Source: Bacteroides sp. (GTDB lineage Bacteria; Bacteroidota; Bacteroidia; Bacteroidales; Bacteroidaceae). From it: 30,302 nt of DNA. Below are positions 14,905 through 22,977 of the stretch, in pieces. The first letter of the stretch is position 1. The number at the start of each line of letters is the position of its first letter. The notes below the pieces were generated by a model. That model saw only the letters and a program-made list of their open reading frames with translations. It made no database searches and was not told where the DNA came from. The stretch is from assembly GCA_030152865.1 (NCBI GenBank), contig JASLIW010000038.1:1-30302 (forward strand). Direction: 5' to 3'. Position numbers and translations under genes: made by a program.

Positions 14905-17091
14905 TTAGTTCGCTAGTTCTGATATGAATTTCACTCGAACCAAACGAATCTCCTCTTCCGTAAAGTCATCTCCTAGTTCTTCCATAGCCACCTCAATATT
15001 ATCTGTTGTTGAGTCTTCTTTGAAGTAATCATAGATATCCCACATGTGGTCTTCATCCATAATATCCTCTAAGAAATAATCGATATTGAGCTTTGTACCG
15101 GAGTAAACTATAGCTTCAATCTCTTCTAAGAGCTCATCAAAATCGATGTTGCGAGAGATGGCAATATCATCTAAAGCCACTTTTCTATCTACAGCCTGAA
15201 TTATACTTACCTTCAATTTGGACTTATTCGCCACTGTACGAACACGAAGATCCTCTGGACGTTCTATTTCGTTCTCTATACAGTGTGTACGAATCAAATC
15301 ACAAAAGGCTTGACCATATTTTTTGGCTTTGCCTGCTCCAACACCTGGAATGTTTTGCAACTCATCCAGATTGACTGGGTAAATTGTAGCCATAGCTTCT
15401 AATGAGGCCTCTTGAAAGATAACATAAGGAGGTACCTCATGCTCTTTAGCTACTTTTTTACGAAGTGATTTCAGCATAGAATACAGCGCTGGATCTACAG
15501 CAAAAGAAGCTCCACCAGCAGCGGCTTCCATCTCCTCTTCCACTTCTTCAAAGTCAACATCTTCGACTATTTTGAAGGACTTGGGTGATTTCAAAAACTT
15601 CTTACCTTTTGCTGTTACTTTGAGGGTACCGTATTCTTCTACGTCCTTATCCAAATAATTGGCTATAAGGGCTTGATTGATTACAGACTCCCACATCTTT
15701 TCTGATTCTCCTTTACCTGTACCAAAAACTTCTAACCCATCATGTTTATGAGCTAATACTTCTGTTGTTTCATTACCCTGTAAGATATCAATGATGTAGT
15801 CGGACTTAAAAGTCCCTTTTACCTTCATGATAGTTTCAATTACAGAGCATAATAAATCTTGAGCCTCCACTTGCTTTTTAGGGTTTAAACAGTTGTCACA
15901 ATTACCGCAACTCTCTGGTTCATAATTTTCTCCAAAATAATGAAGGAGAGACTTACGACGGCATACAGAGGATTCAGCATATGCAGCAGTTTCTCTAAGA
16001 AGTTGTTTACCAATTTCTTGTTCTGCTACAGGTTTTCCTTCTGTAAACTTTTCTAACTTCTCTAAATCTTTTACCGAATAGAAGGTTAAGCACTGTCCTT
16101 CTCCTCCATCACGCCCTGCCCTACCTGTCTCTTGGTAATAGCCCTCCAGACTTTTAGGCATATCGTAGTGAATAACAAAGCGGACATCGGGCTTATCAAT
16201 GCCCATACCAAAAGCGATGGTTGCTACTATTACATCTACTCGCTCCATCAAAAAATCATCTTGATTTTTACTTCGAGTAGTAGCGTCCATTCCTGCATGA
16301 TATGGACGAGCATTAATTCCATTCGCTTGAAGTATCTCAGCTAAGGCTTCTACCTTCTTTCTACTTAAACAATAAATAATGCCTGATTTCTCTGCATTAT
16401 TTTTTATAAACTTAATAACATCTTTATCTACATCCTTAGTTTTAGGCTGAATATCATAAAAAAGATTCGGTCTATTAAAGGAAGACTTAAAAACTTTGGC
16501 ATCGACTATGTCAAGGTTTTTCTGAATGTCATGCTGTACTTTGGGCGTAGCTGTAGCAGTTAGTGCGATAAGAGGAGCATTTCCTATTTCTGTTACAATA
16601 GGCCTGATACGACGGTATTCTGGTCTGAAATCATGGCCCCATTCAGAAATACAATGAGCCTCATCAATCGCATAAAAGGATATTTTAATTGACTTGAGAA
16701 ATTCAATATTCTCTTCTTTTGTCAATGATTCTGGTGCAACATAAAGTAACTTTGTTTTACCAGCTAAGATATCCTCTTTTACCCGCTCTATCTCGCCTTT
16801 ATTTAAAGATGAATTTATATAGTGTGCAATGCCTGCTTCATCACTAATGCTTCGCATAGCATCCACCTGATTCTTCATTAAAGCAATTAAGGGTGAAATA
16901 ACAATTGCTGTTCCCTCCATCAATACTGACGGAAGCTGATAACACAAGGATTTACCTCCACCTGTAGGCATCAACACAAAAGTATCATTCCCCTCTAATA
17001 GGTTTTTGATAATAGCTTCCTGATTACCTTTAAAGGTGTTAAATCCAAAGTATTTTTTCAGTTCAGCTTTTAAATTTACCTTATCAGCCAT
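14905..17091 (-). CDS. recQ: ATP-dependent DNA helicase RecQ
   Basis: A 728-residue superfamily 2 helicase acting in recombination and fork repair. Motif I is MPTGGGKS (41-48), motif II DEAH (143-146, in AIDEAHCISEWGHDFRP), and motif VI is QETGRAGRDG. The RQC zinc site is the cysteine cluster in SSVCRRKSLLHYFG and CGNCDNC. An HRDC domain follows (about 540-605, with IPGVGAGKAKKYG). About 120 further residues rich in acidic side chains form a C-terminal extension beyond the E. coli enzyme. A TAACTTTG box lies upstream and an inverted repeat sits in the leader. No strong terminator separates it from clpX upstream, so read-through from clpPX is possible. Confidence 0.95.
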   Translation of the reverse strand: MADKVNLKAELKKYFGFNTFKGNQEAIIKNLLEGNDTFVLMPTGGGKSLCYQLPSVLMEGTAIVISPLIALMKNQVDAMRSISDEAGIAHYINSSLNKGEIERVKEDILAGKTKLLYVAPESLTKEENIEFLKSIKISFYAIDEAHCISEWGHDFRPEYRRIRPIVTEIGNAPLIALTATATPKVQHDIQKNLDIVDAKVFKSSFNRPNLFYDIQPKTKDVDKDVIKFIKNNAEKSGIIYCLSRKKVEALAEILQANGINARPYHAGMDATTRSKNQDDFLMERVDVIVATIAFGMGIDKPDVRFVIHYDMPKSLEGYYQETGRAGRDGGEGQCLTFYSVKDLEKLEKFTEGKPVAEQEIGKQLLRETAAYAESSVCRRKSLLHYFGENYEPESCGNCDNCLNPKKQVEAQDLLCSVIETIMKVKGTFKSDYIIDILQGNETTEVLAHKHDGLEVFGTGKGESEKMWESVINQALIANYLDKDVEEYGTLKVTAKGKKFLKSPKSFKIVEDVDFEEVEEEMEAAAGGASFAVDPALYSMLKSLRKKVAKEHEVPPYVIFQEASLEAMATIYPVNLDELQNIPGVGAGKAKKYGQAFCDLIRTHCIENEIERPEDLRVRTVANKSKLKVSIIQAVDRKVALDDIAISRNIDFDELLEEIEAIVYSGTKLNIDYFLEDIMDEDHMWDIYDYFKEDSTTDNIEVAMEELGDDFTEEEIRLVRVKFISELAN

Positions 17092-17114
17092 CTCGTTCTT
17101 TTTGATTATTTAAA

Positions 17115-17160
17115 TAACTTCATTTCCAACCCACTAGGTTTTTATTGATCGATGAAGTTA
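17115..17160. promoter_or_regulatory. Inverted repeat in the recQ leader
   Basis: TAACTTCAT (17115-17123) is mirrored by ATGAAGTTA (17152-17160). An inner AACC/GGTT pairing lies between them. The structure falls between the -7 box and the recQ ATG, so it is in the 5' untranslated RNA. It has no U-tract. Confidence 0.4.
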
Positions 17161-17163
17161 AAT

Positions 17164-17171
17164 CAAAGTTA
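17164..17171 (-). promoter_or_regulatory. -7 box for recQ
   Basis: TAACTTTG on the minus strand fits TAnnTTTG, giving a leader of about 65 bases. No TTTG is found at the -33 position. Confidence 0.4.
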
Positions 17172-17264
17172 TAAACTACTTATTAATCTGACTATAATAA
17201 TAGTAAGAATTATTATTGAAAATAAGATAAATTACCGTATTCCACACACTTTTAGCCAAAAGAA

Positions 17265-18503
17265 TTAGTTCTGACCAGCCATATTTGACTTTTCCAGCTG
17301 TTTCTTTGCATAATCCAGCGTTACAGTGTAGTTCTTCACACTTAATGAGGGTACTTCAAACATGACATCAATCATAATAGTCTCGACAATGGATCGAAGT
17401 CCACGCGCTCCTAGCTTAAACTCGATTGCTTTATCTACAACAAATTCAAAAACTTCCTCGTCGAAAGCGAGCTCAACACCATCTATTTCCAGTAACTTTT
17501 TATATTGCTTGATTACAGAATTTTTGGGCTCTGTAAGTATTCGACGCAAGGCTGCTCTATCTAGGGGATTTAGATAAGTCAGAACAGGAAGTCGTCCAAT
17601 AATCTCTGGAATTAAACCAAAAGATTTCAAATCTTGTGGAGTTATGTATTTGATGAGATTATTCATATCTACCTTGACAGACTCACGAGCTGCATTATAA
17701 CCTACCACATGTGTATTTAAACGTTGAGCTATACGACGCTCGATTCCGTCAAAGGCTCCACCACAAATAAAAAGCACATTCTTTGTGTTCACCGCAATCA
17801 TCTCTTGATTGGGGTGCTTACGGCCTCCCTGTGGGGGAACATTGATGGTAGAACCCTCTAGCAATTTTAATAGACCTTGCTGTACACCCTCTCCACTTAC
17901 ATCTCGTGTGATCGAAGGATTATCTCCTTTGCGGGCTATTTTATCTATTTCATCTATAAAAACAATGCCACGCTCTGCTTTTTCGACGTCGTAATCGGCT
18001 ACTTGAAGTAGACGAGTTAAGATACTCTCTATGTCTTCACCCACATATCCTGCTTCCGTAAGCACAGTAGCATCTACAATGGTAAAAGGAACATTGAGCA
18101 ACTTTGCAATTGTACGTGCCAATAAGGTTTTACCTGTTCCTGTACTACCAACCATGATAATGTTTGATTTTTCTATCTCAACCTCATCATTGCTGTCTTC
18201 TTGTAAGATGCGCTTGTAGTGGTTGTAAACAGCAACCGATAGATAACGCTTAGCTGCATCTTGCCCAATCACATACTTATCAAGAAATTCCTTTACCTCT
18301 TGGGGCTTAGGTAGCTCATCGAAGCTTAAATCAAGGCCATCTTCTTTTTTTAGAGAGCGAATAGCTTCTTTGCTTATCTCGTAAGCTTGTGTAGAACAGT
18401 TCTCACAAATAAAGCCTTCTAAACCTGAAATAAGAATGCCCACTTCAGACTCAGGGCGTCCACAAAAACTACAGTGTCTATTCTCTTTGTTTGTCTTGCT
18501 CAT
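17265..18503 (-). CDS. clpX: ClpX ATPase subunit of the ClpXP protease
   Basis: A 412-residue AAA+ unfoldase that feeds tagged and regulatory proteins into ClpP. The N-terminal zinc-binding domain has Cys11, Cys14, Cys33 and Cys36. Walker A is GSTGTGKT (119-126), Walker B VFIDEID (181-187) and the pore loop is GYVG (152-155). Sensor-2 is GARGLRS. The ClpP-docking loop, IGF in E. coli, reads VGY here (in NTHVVGYNAARE), a conservative variant. The gene follows clpP by 2 bases, so the pair is translationally linked; 173 bases without a clear terminator separate it from recQ. Confidence 0.97.
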   Translation of the reverse strand: MSKTNKENRHCSFCGRPESEVGILISGLEGFICENCSTQAYEISKEAIRSLKKEDGLDLSFDELPKPQEVKEFLDKYVIGQDAAKRYLSVAVYNHYKRILQEDSNDEVEIEKSNIIMVGSTGTGKTLLARTIAKLLNVPFTIVDATVLTEAGYVGEDIESILTRLLQVADYDVEKAERGIVFIDEIDKIARKGDNPSITRDVSGEGVQQGLLKLLEGSTINVPPQGGRKHPNQEMIAVNTKNVLFICGGAFDGIERRIAQRLNTHVVGYNAARESVKVDMNNLIKYITPQDLKSFGLIPEIIGRLPVLTYLNPLDRAALRRILTEPKNSVIKQYKKLLEIDGVELAFDEEVFEFVVDKAIEFKLGARGLRSIVETIMIDVMFEVPSLSVKNYTVTLDYAKKQLEKSNMAGQN

Positions 18504-18505
18504 AG

Positions 18506-19168
18506 CTACTTTTTAACCAACACATCATCTACCATACCGTACTCTTTGGCTTCCAAAGCAGTCATCCAGTAGTCACGATCAGAATCACGTTCTACTTCTT
18601 CGTAAGTCTTACCTGAGTGATCTGCGATGATGGTGTATAGTTCTTTTTTCAATTTAAGAATTTCACGAGCTGTTATCTCGATGTCAGATGCCTGCCCTTG
18701 TGCACCACCCATAGGTTGGTGTATCATTACTCTGGAGTGCTTTAGTGCAAAGCGTTTCTTTTCGGTACCTGCAACAAGTAGTACTGCTCCCATAGAAGCG
18801 GCCATGCCTGTACAGATTGTTGAAACATCGCTTGAGATAAACTGCATGGTGTCATAGATTCCAAGCCCATCATATACAGATCCTCCAGGTGAGTTAATGT
18901 AGATGGAGATATCTTTACCTGGATCTACTGAATCCAAGTAGAGTAACTGAGCTTGAATTATGTTGGCTGTATATGAGTTTACTTCTGTACCTAAGAAGAT
19001 GATACGATCCATCATTAAGCGTGAAAAGACATCTAATTGAGTTACATTTAATTTTCTTTCTTCTAAAATATATGGATTCAAATAACCAGCTTGTGATTTG
19101 ATAGTTTGATCCAGCACTAAGCCATTCATTCCTAAGTGCTTGGTTGCATATTTTCTAAAATCATCCAT
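18506..19168 (-). CDS. clpP: ClpP protease subunit
   Basis: A 220-residue serine peptidase forming the tetradecameric chamber of ClpXP. The triad is Ser125 (GMAASMGA), His150 (SRVMIHQP) and Asp199 (DSDRDYW). The oxyanion region is SPGGSVYDGLGIYD. An N-terminal stretch of about 27 residues precedes the mature fold and may be a propeptide. clpX follows after 2 bases. A weak promoter-like TTTCTTTG (19206-19213) lies between the tig terminator and this gene; otherwise transcription could leak from tig. Confidence 0.97.
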   Translation of the reverse strand: MDDFRKYATKHLGMNGLVLDQTIKSQAGYLNPYILEERKLNVTQLDVFSRLMMDRIIFLGTEVNSYTANIIQAQLLYLDSVDPGKDISIYINSPGGSVYDGLGIYDTMQFISSDVSTICTGMAASMGAVLLVAGTEKKRFALKHSRVMIHQPMGGAQGQASDIEITAREILKLKKELYTIIADHSGKTYEEVERDSDRDYWMTALEAKEYGMVDDVLVKK

Positions 19169-19234
19169 AATGTTCTTCTTTTATTATTTTTATTCTAGTG
19201 CTATACAAAGAAACGAAAAAGAATAGATACAAAA

Positions 19235-19275
19235 AAAACACAAGGTTATTTATTCCTAAAATAACCTTGTGTTTT
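19235..19275 (-). terminator. Terminator of tig
   Basis: A 16-bp perfect stem (19235-19250 with 19260-19275, containing CACAAGGTTATT) has a 9-base loop. On the minus strand the hairpin runs into eight T, about 20 bases past the tig stop. Confidence 0.88.
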
Positions 19276-19293
19276 CTGCTATTAGTAATTCTA

Positions 19294-20652
19294 TTATTTT
19301 TCGAATAGTTTATTGAACTCTTCAACAGATACAGTTTTGTTTTCTAAAGTAACTTTATCTTTTAAGACTTCAGCTAGCTTAGTTTCTACAACTCTGTTTA
19401 CAAGATTATCTACGGTTTCACGATTTTTCATCATTTCACCTACATAGTTCTCTAGGAGTTCATCAGGTACTTGAGTCATTCCGTATTGAGCAAACTGAGC
19501 TCTTGTTGCAGCTCTAGCCATACCCTTAACGTCTTCGTCTTCTACCTTGATTTCAAATTGCTTAACTAGTTTTTCTTTGATTAGGTGCCATGCTAGCTCA
19601 ACAACACTGTTTTCGTAGTTATCTTCTACAAATTTCTCGTCTTTGTCTTTATTGTTTAGAAGCATCAAACGTTTCAGTAAAGCATCAGGGAACTGAAGCT
19701 CGCCTTCATTAGCTAGTAGCACTTCGCGAAGATCTAATAGGAAACGGTAGTTACTATCCATTTCGAATTGTTTTTGAATATCTTCTTTGATCTTTGCGCG
19801 GAATTCTTCTTCAGATTTTACGACACCTTCGCCAAACACTTGGTCAAAAAGCTCTTGATTTAGCTCTCCAGGAACAAAGCGAGTAATCTCGTTTATTTGG
19901 AATTTAAAGTCTGAGTCTAAACCTTCTGCTTCTTCTTTCTCTATCTTAAGCATTGAAGCTAGCTCAGCAGCATTATTATCATAAGCTTTTGCTGGGTTAA
20001 AGATGATATTATCTTTTACCTTAGCTTCTTTGAATAGTTCTTTCTGAGCATCATCCTTCATGTATGAAGGCATCAATACTACATCATCCGCTTTAATACC
20101 TGTACGTTTGATATTGCCTTTTTCATTTACTTCAGCAATAGCACCTTTCAGCATATCGTTTTCTGCGTATTCTTTTACTTGTTCGTACTCACCAGTACGT
20201 TGCGTATGAACGCTTACTTGACTATCTATCATCTCGTCTGTTACATCGATGTTGTGGTAGTCAACTTTTACATCCTTGCTTATTTCTGCTTTTACTTCTG
20301 GAGCTAGGCCTAAGTCAAATACAAACTCAAAATCATCCATCGTATCGAAGTCTACTGGAGTTTGTTTTTCTTCGTTAGGAAGAGGTTCACCCAAAACATT
20401 TAGGTTGTTCTCTTTGATATAGCCATAGATTCCTTCAGATAGAAGCTTGTTAACTTCTTCAGCAACAGCTGATTTTCCGTACATTTTTTTGATCATACCC
20501 ATAGGTACCATACCCTTACGGAATCCAGGAACTTGAGCTTGTTTACGAAGGTCTTTAAGTGTTTTGCTTACTTTTTCCTCGTAATCTGCTTTTTCTATTT
20601 TTACAGTAAGTAATGCGCTTACTTTGTCAATGCTTTGTAATGAAACGTTCAT
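19294..20652 (-). CDS. tig: Trigger factor
   Basis: A 452-residue ribosome-associated chaperone meeting nascent chains at the tunnel exit. The ribosome-docking signature is PGFRKGMVP (residues 42-50). A C-terminal helical domain follows from about 270, ending LENKTVSVEEFNKLFEK. The middle part does not show the FKBP-type catalytic sequence of E. coli trigger factor; it is diverged, so prolyl isomerase activity is doubtful. A consensus promoter lies 53 bases upstream and a strong terminator follows. Its location next to clpP-clpX matches the classic tig-clpP-clpX order. Confidence 0.95.
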   Translation of the reverse strand: MNVSLQSIDKVSALLTVKIEKADYEEKVSKTLKDLRKQAQVPGFRKGMVPMGMIKKMYGKSAVAEEVNKLLSEGIYGYIKENNLNVLGEPLPNEEKQTPVDFDTMDDFEFVFDLGLAPEVKAEISKDVKVDYHNIDVTDEMIDSQVSVHTQRTGEYEQVKEYAENDMLKGAIAEVNEKGNIKRTGIKADDVVLMPSYMKDDAQKELFKEAKVKDNIIFNPAKAYDNNAAELASMLKIEKEEAEGLDSDFKFQINEITRFVPGELNQELFDQVFGEGVVKSEEEFRAKIKEDIQKQFEMDSNYRFLLDLREVLLANEGELQFPDALLKRLMLLNNKDKDEKFVEDNYENSVVELAWHLIKEKLVKQFEIKVEDEDVKGMARAATRAQFAQYGMTQVPDELLENYVGEMMKNRETVDNLVNRVVETKLAEVLKDKVTLENKTVSVEEFNKLFEK

Positions 20653-20704
20653 TCTGACAATTATTTATTTGATTTATACTTTATTCCACGTTATAAATAG
20701 GGTG

Positions 20705-20735
20705 CAAAATTAGTGCTAATCTTTTAATATTCAAA
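20705..20735 (-). promoter_or_regulatory. Consensus Bacteroidota promoter for tig
   Basis: TTTG (20732-20735), 19 bases, then TAATTTTG (20705-20712) on the minus strand: an exact TTTG-N19-TAnnTTTG match. The predicted leader is about 45 bases. Confidence 0.8.
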
Positions 20736-21058
20736 AAATAGATATACATTATTCATGCCCTAAAACACATTTAAGACCTGTTCTAGGCTTATGAAGCGAC
20801 ACAATTTGCAAACCACGAAATGCTGTGAAGAATAGATATTTACGCAATATCGGAATTAAATTGAACTTATTCTATGGTTTATCAAAATTTAATGGCTTTC
20901 TTTGTTAGTGATAGGTGAAAACCTAATGATCGATTTTTCAGAACAAGGCTTTACTTTCCCGTTTCTCAACGCATTCGTAAACTCTCCGTTTCTCAATCTT
21001 CTTATTACACATTTCACCTCTCAGAGAGTTAAATTATTTTTTTATTTACATTTTTATT
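20736..21058 (+). promoter_or_regulatory. Long non-coding leader region of the RRM protein gene
   Basis: This stretch before the RRM gene holds no convincing ORF. I find no clean TTTG-N19-TAnnTTTG match; TTTCTTTG at 20897-20904 is the nearest -7 candidate. The 3' part is pyrimidine-rich and carries CCGTTTCTCAA twice, at 20959-20969 and 20986-20996 (27-base period), upstream of a U-rich tract and the ATG. The spacing and placement suggest a 5' untranslated regulatory region, perhaps bound by the encoded protein itself (inference). Confidence 0.45.
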
Positions 21059-21304
21059 ATGAATATTTACATCGGAAACCTTAACTACGCAGTTGGGGAA
21101 GATCAATTACAAGGAGTTATGGAAGACTTCGGAGCTGTTAATTCTGTCAAAATCATCGTGGACCGTGAAACTGGTCGTTCAAAAGGATTTGGTTTTGTGG
21201 AAATGGACAATGAAGAAGATGCTAGAAGAGCGATTGAAGAGCTTAATGGCGCAGAGTTTGAAGGAAGAACTATGGTAGTAAAAGAAGCTAGACCTAGAGA
21301 CTAA
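21059..21304 (+). CDS. Small RRM-domain RNA-binding protein
   Basis: An 81-residue protein consisting of a single RNA recognition motif. RNP2 is IYIGNL (3-8) and RNP1 is KGFGFVEM (42-49), both with the aromatic residues that stack on RNA bases. There is almost no tail after the domain (EARPRD). Such single-RRM proteins are common in Bacteroidota and are thought to act as global post-transcriptional regulators in a phylum where Hfq is often absent; targets here are unknown. A long leader with a repeated 11-mer precedes it and a GTGA-tetraloop terminator follows 21 bases after the stop. It is monocistronic. Confidence 0.95.
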   Translation: MNIYIGNLNYAVGEDQLQGVMEDFGAVNSVKIIVDRETGRSKGFGFVEMDNEEDARRAIEELNGAEFEGRTMVVKEARPRD

Positions 21305-21325
21305 GTCTATGCAATAATACATAAG

Positions 21326-21353
21326 AAAGGGTGTCCGTGAGGGCACCCTTTTT
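21326..21353 (+). terminator. Terminator of the RRM protein gene
   Basis: AAAGGGTG pairs with CACCCTTT, continued by a wobble and two C-G pairs around a GTGA loop. T5 follows on the plus strand. Confidence 0.9.
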
Positions 21354-21375
21354 GTGTCTTGTACAAATTATTTTT

Positions 21376-21428
21376 GGCCCTGATGTAGTACACCTGGATC
21401 AGGGCCAAAACGCCCAAAGGTCAGGGTC
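21376..21428. repeat. CCCTGA/TCAGGG motif cluster at the 3' end of the sulfatase gene
   Basis: GGCCCTGAT (21376-21384) and ATCAGGGCC (21398-21406) form the core of a 13-bp stem (21372-21410) with a 13-base loop. A third copy, TCAGGGTC (21421-21428), touches the sulfatase stop codon. T runs precede and A runs follow the stem on both strands, the reverse of an intrinsic terminator. The same three-motif arrangement lies after the acetyltransferase gene at 373-444. Confidence 0.55.
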
Positions 21429-22847
21429 CTATTTTGCTTGGCCTGCAGGTCGCAAATTTGCACCTTTTACTCCTTGCAAATCATCTCCCATATCTGCTCT
21501 ATGCTGTTCAGCAATCTGCTCCAAGTGCGCAACTACGTCTGGTAAAGCTTGATATAGGTTATACCGCTCGCCTGGATCTCTTCGCAAGTCAAAGAGCAAG
21601 GGTTCTTCTAGCTTATGGTATTCATTAACTGGGCCTGGCTTCCCATCATTAGCTGGCACAAAGCCTTCGTATGAACGATGTGTGTGGGGGAAAACTAGTT
21701 TATAGTCGCCATCTGTGACCGCTTCTAAATTGTTTTTACGGTAGTAATAAGCAAAATCCTTGCGTGGCGATTCTTTTACTTCTCCACGAATTAAAGCCAA
21801 AAGGCTCAGCCCATCAATTTTATGCTTAGGTAGAGGAGCTGCTGCTATTTCTGCAAAGGTGGGCAGGATATCTAGTCCTGATACCAGCTGGTTGTTGATA
21901 AGTCCTGAAGCGATTTGTCCTTTCCAATACATGATGCAAGGTACGCGTTGGCCCCCCTCAAAACTTACTCCCTTGCCTTCACGAAGCCCTCCTGTGGTGC
22001 CTGCATGATTACCATAGTTTAACCAAGGTCCATTGTCTGAGGTGAATACGACCAAGGTTTGACTGCTCAGTCCTTCTTCTTCGAGTTTTTGAAGAATTTG
22101 CCCGACACTCCAATCTATTTCCATCATGACATCTCCATAGAGTCCTTGTTTACTTTTTCCTTTAAATTTGTCAGATACGGCTAAGGGAACATGAGGCATA
22201 GGATGGGCTAGATATACAAAGAAGGGGCGATCTTTATTTTTGCTGATAAAATCTAGCGTTTTCTCTGTAAATGCTGTTGTGAACTCACTTTGATCTGTAT
22301 TGTAGCCTACCACTGTATTGCCATCGTATAGAGGAAGGTCTGGATAGCTACCTGTTGGGTGGTTGGGCCACATGTCATTGGAGTATGGAATACCATAGAA
22401 CTCATCGAATCCATGTTGTAAGGGTAAAAACTCTTCCTGAAAGCCTAAGTGCCACTTACCAAAAGCAGCTGTAGCATAACCCTTCTGCTTCAACACATTG
22501 CCTATAGTCATTTCATCTGCACTGATGCCTCGTGTACTCCGATGATCTGGGGCACCCCACATCCCTATTCTATTGGGGTAGCAACCTGTTAACACTCCGG
22601 CACGCGATGCACCGCTCACAGCTTGAGGTGCATAGTAGCGCGTAAAGCGCATACCTTGGGCGGCCATTTGATCAATATGGGGTGTTTCATAACCAATAGC
22701 CCCTGTGCATCCCAAATCTCCATAGCCCATATCATCTAAGTAGATAAGAATGAAGTTGGTGGGTTCTTGTGCCGCAGCACATAAAGGGAGTAGCGTAGTG
22801 AGCGCGCAGCCTACCCGCTTTAAAATAGTCTTGAAGTGTGTTTTCAT
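21429..22847 (-). CDS. Secreted sulfatase (S1 family, serine-type formylglycine site)
   Basis: A 472-residue exported sulfatase that hydrolyses sulfate esters, probably on host or algal glycans. The signal peptide is the first 26 residues, ending PLCAAA before Q27. Metal ligands are in LIYLDDMGYGDLG (Asp38, Asp39) and TSDNGPW. The maturation motif is SGASR (78-82) with Ser78 as the residue to be oxidised, the serine type that anaerobic radical-SAM maturases accept. AAFGKWHLG and PFFVYLAHPMPHVPL supply further active-site Lys and His. It is long enough to be intact. It stands alone: no SusC/SusD, glycosidase or maturase gene is nearby, so it may be a later insertion into this housekeeping run. 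The substrate cannot be inferred. Confidence 0.93.
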   Translation of the reverse strand: MKTHFKTILKRVGCALTTLLPLCAAAQEPTNFILIYLDDMGYGDLGCTGAIGYETPHIDQMAAQGMRFTRYYAPQAVSGASRAGVLTGCYPNRIGMWGAPDHRSTRGISADEMTIGNVLKQKGYATAAFGKWHLGFQEEFLPLQHGFDEFYGIPYSNDMWPNHPTGSYPDLPLYDGNTVVGYNTDQSEFTTAFTEKTLDFISKNKDRPFFVYLAHPMPHVPLAVSDKFKGKSKQGLYGDVMMEIDWSVGQILQKLEEEGLSSQTLVVFTSDNGPWLNYGNHAGTTGGLREGKGVSFEGGQRVPCIMYWKGQIASGLINNQLVSGLDILPTFAEIAAAPLPKHKIDGLSLLALIRGEVKESPRKDFAYYYRKNNLEAVTDGDYKLVFPHTHRSYEGFVPANDGKPGPVNEYHKLEEPLLFDLRRDPGERYNLYQALPDVVAHLEQIAEQHRADMGDDLQGVKGANLRPAGQAK

Positions 22848-22880
22848 AGTGGTTTTGTTTGTACGGTTTGTTTAGTTAAG

Positions 22881-22912
22881 GAAAATTACACAACTCCCTG
22901 CTAATACCCAAA
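22881..22912 (-). promoter_or_regulatory. Probable promoter of the sulfatase gene
   Basis: TTTG (22909-22912), 20 bases, then TAATTTTC (22881-22888) on the minus strand. This is one base off the -7 consensus and one base off the usual spacing. Confidence 0.45.
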
Positions 22913-22943
22913 CAATCAGCGTGTTTTTCACCCATGAAAACAA

Positions 22944-22971
22944 AAAAAGAGAGGCTTAGCACTCTCTTTTT
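22944..22971 (-). terminator. Terminator of lptB
   Basis: AAAAAGAGAG pairs with CTCTCTTTTT around an 8-base loop. A T-run follows on the minus strand, 6 bases after the lptB stop codon. Confidence 0.85.
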
Positions 22972-22977
22972 ATTCGT

